Source: Mortierella sp. BCC40632 (taxonomy: Eukaryota; Mortierellomycota; Mortierellomycetes; Mortierellales; Mortierellaceae). Taken from it: a DNA stretch of 49,368 nt. Below are positions 42,901 through 49,368 of this stretch, piece by piece; the stretch's first letter is position 1, and the number at the start of each line of letters is the position of its first letter. The stretch is taken from positions 1 through 49,368 of the forward strand of contig WAEK01000045.1 in the NCBI GenBank assembly GCA_011634665.1, in the 5' to 3' direction. A program made the translations under genes and the position numbers. The notes under the pieces are model-generated. The model did no database searches and was not told where the DNA came from. It saw only the letters and a list, made by a program, of their open reading frames with translations.

Positions 42901-43192
42901 AAAGATCAATGGAATGGGACGTAACAGAAAAGGATATATGGCGACGAACAAGGGTGACACAATGCAGAGAAGACCACCATGGCGGTGACCAGCTGCAGGG
43001 GGGCCGGAGGAAGGGGGGAGAGGCAAAAAGGAAGAGTGGGTGGGAAGAATAAAAGGAATGATCCAAGAACCAAGTCTCAGAGCAGATGAAGATGTCGAAC
43101 TGTGAAGGAATGAAAGAACAAATACGCTCAAAGTCTTTGGCTGGAAGGCCGCGACAGTTGAGGTAGGCAATACGAACAAACTTACTATTCAT
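39920..43192 (-). pseudogene. LINE ORF2: endonuclease, reverse transcriptase, C-terminal zinc knuckle
   Basis: Starts at the ATG at 43192-43190. Endonuclease motifs: IAYLNCRGL, FICSETWF, ILGDLNVRL and SYVDSSPYTTSDHKMMD (the last in the next frame, from about 42600). A long frame, 42620-40815, carries the whole RT with ISLTVMMRRSFERLLI, GFRRGFSTLTHALTA, YDFAQAYDTVPVPLLLSKLE, RGLFQGSLLSPLLF and the catalytic FADD (about 41246-41276). A shift near 40830 leads to the C-terminal part with CSKCKQRFSRRHVKEC (C-x2-C-x7-H-x3-C), typical of L1-like ORF2. Frameshifts lie near 42680 and 40830, near short homopolymers; otherwise this is the better preserved copy. Confidence 0.9.
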
Positions 43193-44558
43193 TAAAGATC
43201 TTCCTCCGAGTCTTCGGCAACTGGGGGGGGCGGCAGCGGCATCGGGGAACGGCAGGAGGGTCACAGTCCATACCTTCATCAACAGCATCAGCCGAAGCCG
43301 GAGTCGAGTCAGGGAGAGGAGCTGGAACAGTCTTGTCGGGCAAGTCTTCAGGGACCGGCAGATTGCCAACGCGGAGCAAATTCAAAAAGTACTCGCGGAC
43401 AACTGGTAAGGTCGTAGAGCCAACCGTCTTTGTCAGACGATCGCCATAAGCCTTCTTCACTCGAGCGCGAACTTCAGGGGTGGCTGCTGCATCACCAGGG
43501 ACGGATGGGTCGTAGGTAGGGAGATGGCGGAAGGAGAAGGCGGAGAGAGTAGAGATCAAGCCATCCTTATAGGAAGATTCCACAAGGAGCTCGAGAATGG
43601 AGCGACCAACAAAAGCAAAGTTATGAATAGCCGAGGTACGAACACGAAGAGCTCGGAACTTTGTCTTAAGTTGGCCAAGGGGACAAGACTCAATGCCACT
43701 AAAGTAGACACGAGTGACAGAGGTGGAGGGAGGAGTAGGGCGACGGCGTGCTTGAAATGGACGAGGGGAAGGCTTAAGTGAGTCGATGATCTTTCGCTGT
43801 TCGTCTGAGAGATTTGCTCTAAGAGAATCAGCATAAGATCGAGGGGAGGAAGTGTTGGGAGAGTTGGAAGGAGAGGCGGCGGAAGCGGGAGCAGCAGCTT
43901 TTTCAGGAAGTCGGCGAGTGGGAATAGGCGAGGCAGGGAGTGCAGGGAACGCAGCAGAGGCAGTCAACGACGCAGTCGTGGCTGCCTCAAGTCTATCAGC
44001 AAGAGAATCCAGACGGCCAATGACGGCTACAGTTTTCTCAAGCGAAGACTCAGTGTTCTCAACACGGGTAGCTAAAGTTGAGACATCTTTGGCCAACTCG
44101 GAGACCTTCAACTCCAAGGCTGAAAACTTGGCGGAGGGAGGAAGGGGATGAAAAGGAACAGAAGAGGAGGGACCATCGCGAATGCCATCAATTTCACTTT
44201 GAACTTTCGCAAGAAGAGCCTTAATAGACTCATACTCTTTGAAAAGTCGGGATTGATTGAGGACAATCTCATCACAAAGTTCCGGATCAATCTTACGAAG
44301 CTTCCCCAAACGACTGGCCTCCTTAGCCAAGTGACGGGAAAAAGCAGCCGAAGACGATTCAGGAGCATTTGATGAAAACCCATCAGAGTCTGAATCATTG
44401 ATGATCCGACGGCCCCTCTTGCGACCCAACGCAGATGCACCACCACCGGGAGCAACTGCGTCTGGAGAGCTTGTGGAAAAATTGACAGCAGGATGAGAGG
44501 TAGGAGAAGTCACAGGGATGAGTGGAGAAGTTTGGACAGAGCTGGGTTTCGATAGGGG
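43185..44558 (-). pseudogene. LINE ORF1, nearly complete
   Basis: One open frame from the LTR border to 43185: Pro/Ser/Thr-rich N terminus (TSPLIPVTSPTSHPAVNF), a basic nuclear-signal-like GRKRGRR, acidic NDSDSDGF, a helical LGKLRKIDPELCDEI stretch, a heptad region (LELKVSELAKDVSTLATRV), an Ala-rich linker, FQARRRPTPPS, the RVYFSGIESCPLGQLK segment continuing to NFAFVGRSILELLVESSYKD, and RVGNLPVPEDL. The last 20 residues are out of frame relative to copy 1. The native start is lost; the frame begins inside the chromovirus 7 LTR. Confidence 0.8.
43190..43194 (-). promoter_or_regulatory. TAATG stop-start overlap, LINE copy 2
   Basis: The same five bases as at 3157-3161. Here ORF1 is in another frame because of an indel at the G run near 43228-43235, so the ORF1 frame actually ends at TAG 43187-43185, 5 nt past the ORF2 start. 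Confidence 0.65.
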
Positions 44559-44825
44559 TGTAACAAGGCAAGAGGAATAGGGAAGGAGAAGAACAAGGAC
44601 AGGGACTAGGACAAAGGCTAGGGACAAGAAGTGAGTTACTAACTGACGTTTATTGAGAAAGAAAGAGAGGAAATAAATACTAGAGAAGATATGTAGAAAA
44701 AGGGGTGAACCCTTTCCATGGAGCGCGGCAATGGGGGAAGAAAATTCGTGTCCGTCCGTACAGATCGAAACATTCCAGCAAGGACATTCTCAAAGAGACG
44801 CACCAAGGTAGCATACTCTTTGACA
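44559..44825 (-). mobile_element. 3' LTR of chromovirus 7 (LTR-III, 267 bp)
   Basis: On the minus strand it starts TGTCAAAGAGTA and ends CCTTGTTACA, like the solo LTR at 13349-13605, with strong identity in the last 100 bases and weaker in the U3 part. AATAAA lies at plus 44653-44658 (TTTATT). Both copies keep a terminal CAAAGA ... TCTTTG inverted pair in the first 40 bases. Confidence 0.88.
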
Positions 44826-44836
44826 CTCCCCCTCTT
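44826..44836 (-). other. Polypurine tract of chromovirus 7
   Basis: Minus strand AAGAGGGGGAG, directly before the LTR and overlapping the end of the chromodomain frame. Confidence 0.75.
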
Positions 44837-46372
44837 AAAAGAGGTCCTTCTCCTTGAGAGTATCTCGGTAATCTTGAATAACATCCTGTGCGTTCTCGAG
44901 GTCTTCGAGCGTCTGCCAAGTGCTATCTTTTACCGGGAAACCAACCCATTTGACTAGGAATTTAATTAGACCTTCCTTTGTCTTCTTGTGCTTGACGATT
45001 CGCTCCACCTCATAGGGCTGTTCATAGTACTCATCGCTATCGTCAATGAGAGGTTCCTTGTCAGGCCTCAGCTCTTCATTATCCGCAAAACTCGTCACTC
45101 CTACGAGTAGTAGCCCTGAGCTTGGAGACGTGGAACACAGGATGCAGTCGACTTCTAGGAGGTAACTGCAACTTGTAGTTCAAGGGACTTGGTTGAGCAA
45201 TAATTTTGTAAGGTCCTAGGAATGGTCTCCTCAGTTTGTTGACCTTCTTTGTCGCATTTTCCGTGGCGGTTTTGATATCGGTTGCGTCGATATAGACAAG
45301 ATCGTCTATTTCAAATATGGCCTCGCGTCTGTGGGCATCGTACTGGTCAGAGTACTTTTTGTGACTGTCTTGGATAGCGTCATAAACAATTCGGAATCTC
45401 GCTTGGTGTTTCTCCATCTCTTCTTTCACATTAGGTTGTTTGACCACATGAGCTTTTTCCGTCAAGAGTGTCGCTGGTGTTAACGGTACGTGTCCATACA
45501 TCACTTCGAATGGGCTAAGTCCTGTAGCGGATGACTTGGCAGAATTATGCGCAGACTCGGCATGGATGAGGAATTCGTCCCAATCATCGTGAGCCTCATT
45601 CGTGTATAAGCGCAGATACTGTTCCAAGGACTGGATGATTCGCTCTGCTTGTCCGTTTGATTGTTGATGTCTAGCGGTTGACATGTCTAGACTCGTTCCA
45701 AGATGCTCGAAAAGGCTCTTCCAGAATGTACTGGTGAATCTGGTGTCTCGGTCCGACACGATTGACTTGGGAACTCCATAATGTCGGAACACTTGCTGGA
45801 AAAATATGTTGGCAACATCCTTGGCGGTGCAACTGGTTTTTGTGGCGACAAACACAGCGGCTTTACTAAACCTGTCCACAAATACTACTATTGCATCATG
45901 TCCTGCTTTCGTTTTAGGTAGATGTGTCACCAGGTCCATTGCAATGTGCGTCCAAGGTTTCTCTGGAATGGGTAATGGCTGCAATAGCCCCAGTTCTTTT
46001 GTCGTTCTGTGCTTGCTAAGTCGACACTCGTGGCACGAGCTAACATAATTTTTGACGGATTGCCACATGCCCGGCCAATAGTATCCTTCAGATAGCCGGA
46101 CGTATGTCTTGTCAACACCAAGGTGTCCTGCTAACGACGAGTCATGGATTTCCTTCATGATCGTAGACTTTTCCCTCTGGTAGGTTGGGTACACATAATC
46201 GCATGTCTTTCTTAAGGTAGAGGAGGTTGTCATGGAGCGTGAACTCGTACGGGTTATTCTTTCCTTGAACTGCTCTAACTCGTTTCAACCAATCGCCAAA
46301 ATCTTCATCCTCCTCGTAGGCCTCTCTGCAAGCTTCCAAGATTGTGGATCCGATTACTGGTTTTGACTCCAT
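44835..46372 (-). pseudogene. pol: Chromovirus 7 integrase and chromodomain
   Basis: The main frame 46233-45079 holds the zinc finger (HDSSLAGHLGVDKTYVRL ... CHECRLSK) and the complete catalytic core: D in IAMDLVTHLPKTKAGHDAI, D in IVSDRDTRFTSTFW, E in QQSNGQAERIIQSLEQY. The C-terminal domain reads RRPFLGPYKIIAQPSPLNYK and RLHPVFHVSKLR. A frame change near 45090 leads to the chromodomain (EQPYEVERIVKHKKTKEG, LIKFLVKWVGFPVKDSTW), ending KEKDLF. Upstream, 46372-46142 is the linker with NPYEFTLHDNLLYLKKDMRL, joined by one frame change near 46150-46200. All three catalytic residues sit in one frame. Confidence 0.9.
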
Positions 46373-46412
46373 ACTGGCTGCATCTTGGTAGTCCGGCCTT
46401 CTTGAAAGAGCA

Positions 46413-47600
46413 TCAGGTACAACATTGAGTGGTCTTTTTTTTTTTGTATCGTATCACAAAATTATACTCTGCTAGTTTTTCCATCCAGCGAATTTGGCGA
46501 GGACTGAGCGTGTTCTTTGTATCCAGATATTTTAGTGATTCATGATCGGTGAAAACAATAAAGGGCTCGGCTGTCGAATGCAGATATACTCGCCATTTTG
46601 GAGTGCATGGACGGCGGCAAGTTGTTCTTTTCATGGATTGGGTAATTAATCTCTGCAGCGGACAGTTTCCTTGATTCGAACGCGACTGGTCGACCGTTCT
46701 GCATTAACGCTGCACCAATAGCATATTTCGAGGAGTCGACATGGACTTCAACAGGGAGTTCGGGATTGAAGACAGCCAGGACTGGGGCGTTCATAATTGC
46801 CTTTTTCAATTTTTGAACGCACGTTTTTGTTCTTTCAACCATCGGAAGGTCACATCTTTTTTCAGTAGTTCAGTGGGGAGCGGCAATCTTGGCGAGCTTG
46901 TGAATGAAGCGTCGGTAGTAGTTGACAAGTCCTAGAAACGATTGGATATCTAGGACACAGCGCAAGGCTGGCCACTCGGCTATTGCCTGGACTTTGGAGG
47001 GGTCGACCGATACGCCCTTGCTGGACACGATGTGTCCTAGGAAGCCAACTTCGCTCTTGGCAAATTCGCACTTGGACAGCTTGGCATACAGTCGATGTTC
47101 TCGTAATTTGCGCAAGATAATTTCCAAATGAACTAAATGTTGTTCCATGTTCTTGCTGAATATCAATAGATCGTCGAGGTATATGATCACACAACCATCC
47201 AGTTCGGTTCGGAAAACTTCGTTCATTAATGTCATGAAGGTGGCAGGAGCATTGGTCAATCCGAATGGCAGCACAAAGGAACTCATATAGGCCGTATCTT
47301 GTGCGAAAAGCGGTCTTGTGTACGTCGTTTTCGTGAATTCGAACTTGGTGATAACCTGTTCGTAAATCCATTTTGCTAAACACTTCTGCGCCGTTCAGTC
47401 GATCAAGCAACTCATCAATTCTTGGTAACGGATAAGTATTCCTGATTGTTTGTTTGTTCAATGCTCTGTAGTCAATGCACATTCTCAAGTCGCCTTTTTT
47501 TTCCGCACAAACAATACAGGAGCACCGTAAGGGGATTGACTAGGTCTAATGAACCCGTGTCGTAGCAGGTCATCAATTTGTTTTTGAGCTCGTCCATTTC
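46413..47600 (-). pseudogene. pol: Chromovirus 7 reverse transcriptase and RNase H
   Basis: [22 protein letters not shown] and [19 protein letters not shown], then [16 protein letters not shown] where the frame changes (about 47285) into [20 protein letters not shown], the catalytic YLDD in [14 protein letters not shown] (about 47180), and [19 protein letters not shown] frame change near 46870 leads to RNase H: VEVHVDSSKYAIGAALMQNG, KLSAAEINYPIHEK, another change near 46620, then FTDHESLKYLDTKNTLSPRQ. The first RNase H motif has VHVDSS where TDAS is usual. The frame ends near 46413 at an A/T run. Confidence 0.88.
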
Positions 47601-48735
47601 GGCCAAGGAAAGTTGATAGGTAGGCCTAGAGGGCGGCGTCGATCCAGGAATCAGGTCAATGTGATGGTCTACTGACCGCTCAGGAGGTAGTTCTTTCGGG
47701 AGTTCCTCTGGAAATACATCGCTGTATTTTTCTGGGAGAACTTCTACCTCCGGTGGCTGACTTTCGCTTTTCTTGTTATCCTCCTCGTTCGATCGCACAA
47801 TGCACAAGTAGGCTTGGTGTTTTCCAAGGGAACGTTTGAATTGCATTGCGGACAATACTGGTTGGTGTGTCGGTCGGGTGTATCCTTGGATTACAATGTC
47901 AGGTTCGACTCGGATGACGTGGTTGGCAAGGTCTAATATTGGTTGCGGTTTACTATGTGCCAGCCAACGTTTGCCCAGGATTGCTTCGAATTTCATGTCG
48001 ACAACATTGAATTGGATTACTGGGCAAAAATTGTCGGCAAGTCGGAGTCGGATGTGGCAATATTGGGTACAAAAAGTGTTGGTTGGCCATTGCCAAACGC
48101 AACTGTTGTTGGATTTCGCTTTTTGACGTTGCGATATGAAGGCGCTTGACTACCTCGTAATTAATGTAACTTGCGGATGCGCCGCTATCTACCATAATGT
48201 CGATAGTATGATCCTTGAAACGACCGGCCACATACATGAGAGGTTCGTCTTCGATTTCTTCTGGTAATTCAGGGTTAACTTCCTGACTGTTGGAATCTGG
48301 ACATGGACTAGCAGAAAACTTATTCTGGGGACTGGGAGTGAAGGTTGAGTCGTCTGACTCACTACTGGATTCACGGGACACGGCACTACATTCTGCACTT
48401 GCAGGGAACTCGGGGCCAAGGCTACTATTGGTATCTTGAACAGGCAGCGGCTCACGTGAACCGACGACATTTAACGGGGTTGGACTGGGAATGGCACTCG
48501 CTGAGAACCGGAAACCAACTTTGGTCTCGGAACTGGGATCAATTGTTAACCCACTTGGATCGACAATTTTAGGCTGGGAGGAGATACGAAGCTCACTTGA
48601 GCTGGAGGGACATGATTCTGATTGTTTAGAAATGTCACTCGACGTTTCTGGACAATTTGTGGGTTTAGGGAACACTCCTTCTGGACAATCACCAATAACA
48701 TTTACGACCGTAGTCCCATATAAAGATCCAGAATT
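47601..48735 (-). pseudogene. pol: Chromovirus 7 protease with long Ser/Pro-rich leader
   Basis: Opens directly at the gag stop in the -1 frame (TTVVNVIGDCPEG). About 130 residues of Ser/Pro/Glu-rich sequence precede the protease. The active site is IDIMVDSGASASYINYEVVK (canonical DSG), then a frame change near 47990 to KFEAILGKRWL. The linker to RT includes LPEKYSDVFPEELPKELPPE and [20 protein letters not shown]. The last stretch before RT is frameshifted at the run near 47490-47560. The Ser-rich leader is unusual in length beside the other chromoviruses here. Confidence 0.82.
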
Positions 48736-48737
48736 CT

Positions 48738-49368
48738 TTATTGGGACGGGGCTTTTCCCGACGCATTCTTTTTCTTTGCCTCACAGTTCTTGGCTTGATG
48801 GCCAGGTTGGTGACAATAGAAGCATGCACGATTTTTCCAGTCCGCTTGTTTTTGAGGACTCATCTTGTGCATGTTCATAGCGTCTAGCTCCATCGGTTCT
48901 GCTTGGCTATTCGAGGACTCAGGCCTTGCTGGTTCATGTTTGGGTTGTGGTTCCCAAGAATGTTGCTTCCCACGTTGGTACACTCGGTCGAGGCTCTCAG
49001 ACACTTGAACAATCGTGTACAGGTCTTGTCGAAGGCTTGGATTACCGGCGAAATGTTCTTGAAGTCTTTGTCCAAGCCCTTGGAGGAAGACCTGGATCGC
49101 TTCTGCCTCACTCATGTCAGTGAGGACAGAGCGTAGGGTTTCGAACTCATTGATGTAATCCGTGACAGACCCTTTCTGTTTTAGGTTGTACAATTTGCTA
49201 CGAGCGAACAATTTGGTGTTGGGGCTCGAGTAGCGTTTTTTCCAACGCAGCCTTGAAACTGATCCAATCGTTATCATTGAGGACAGCTGGAAACGTAAGG
49301 GTCCGGACCCAGTTGCGCGCGTTGCCTTGGAGAAGAAGACGGCACCCTTGGATCCGTTGACTCGCGTT
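48738..49368 (-). pseudogene. gag: Chromovirus 7 gag, C-terminal part
   Basis: The frame entering from the window edge reads LLLQGNARNWVRTLTFPAVL then WISFKAALEKTLLEP, typical capsid sequence. A frame change near 49210-49230 leads to SVTDYINEFETLRSVLTDMS, LQGLGQRLQEHFAG and the CCHC knuckle ACFYCHQPGHQAKNC (about 48790-48832). It stops with TAA at 48740-48738. The N terminus and 5' LTR lie beyond 49368. Confidence 0.85.

Larger units (their letters stand above)
39798..44558 (-). mobile_element. LINE copy 2, nearly complete
   Basis: Same family and orientation as copy 1, with about 120 bp of 3' untranslated sequence after the ORF2 stop (39920) and the complete ORF2 C terminus. The 5' end is cut within ORF1 by the LTR of chromovirus 7 at 44558/44559. 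The 3' border is placed at the telomere-like repeat and is uncertain. Confidence 0.9.
44559..49368 (-). mobile_element. Chromovirus 7 (LTR-III family), 5' end outside the window
   Basis: Minus-strand order from the window edge: gag, protease, RT, RNase H, integrase, chromodomain, purine tract, LTR. All domains are recognisable and only single-base-type frame changes separate them, making this the best preserved long chromovirus here after element 2. It was inserted in LINE copy 2 ORF1. Confidence 0.9.

Overview
The window is eukaryotic and almost entirely made of transposable elements and satellite DNA; I found no intact host gene. The mix points to a filamentous fungus, most likely an early-diverging (Mucoromycota-like) lineage: chromodomain Ty3/gypsy retrotransposons (chromoviruses), an L1-type LINE without RNase H, Tc1/mariner transposons, palindromic MITEs, a Helitron-like insertion and one short (109-nt) GT-AG intron. 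The taxon is inferred from element types, not from a marker gene.

Left block, 1-14460. A minus-strand LINE (copy 1, 356-4348) is cut at its ORF2 end by a minus-strand LTR piece (1-355) and at its ORF1 end by a 264-bp LTR (LTR-I, 4349-4612). That LTR starts chromovirus 1 (+, 4349-7270; gag, protease, start of RT), whose gag is split by a 710-bp solo-LTR-like insertion (5203-5912). Chromovirus 2 (+, 7271-12329) follows. It is full length, with two identical LTRs of only 70 bp, and has gag, protease, RT, RNase H, integrase and chromodomain, all with frameshifts. Chromovirus 3 (+, 12330-14460) keeps its gag, which carries two nested solo LTRs (LTR-I and LTR-III) with target-site duplications.

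Middle block, 14461-22930. A mariner transposon (A) is broken three ways: by a 109-bp palindromic MITE, by a 4.1-kb Helitron-like insertion with intron-containing coding remnants on the minus strand, and by chromovirus 4 (-, 19953-22930; RT to chromodomain plus LTR-I).

Satellite block, 22930-36681. This is about 13.75 kb of tandem repeat in which two monomer types, about 194 and 185 bp, alternate to give a higher-order unit of about 379 bp. The array has several scrambled zones.

Right block, 36682-49368. A minus-strand chromovirus protease fragment (5) carries a second MITE and is broken by mariner B (37389-39028; TIRs, TA duplication, near full-length transposase). After it come a plus-strand chromodomain plus LTR remnant (6), a short telomere-like repeat, a more complete LINE copy 2 (-, to 44558), and chromovirus 7 (-, 44559 to the window end) with LTR-III, chromodomain, integrase, RNase H, RT, protease and partial gag.

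The elements are layered insertions rather than a working pathway. The points most worth following are the alternating satellite, Tf1-type self-priming signals in LTR-I, the 70-bp LTRs, a UAAUG stop-start junction in both LINEs, an altered DGG protease motif, and the Helitron-like gene carrier. Many reading frames break at homopolymer runs, so some frameshifts may be sequencing error rather than decay.
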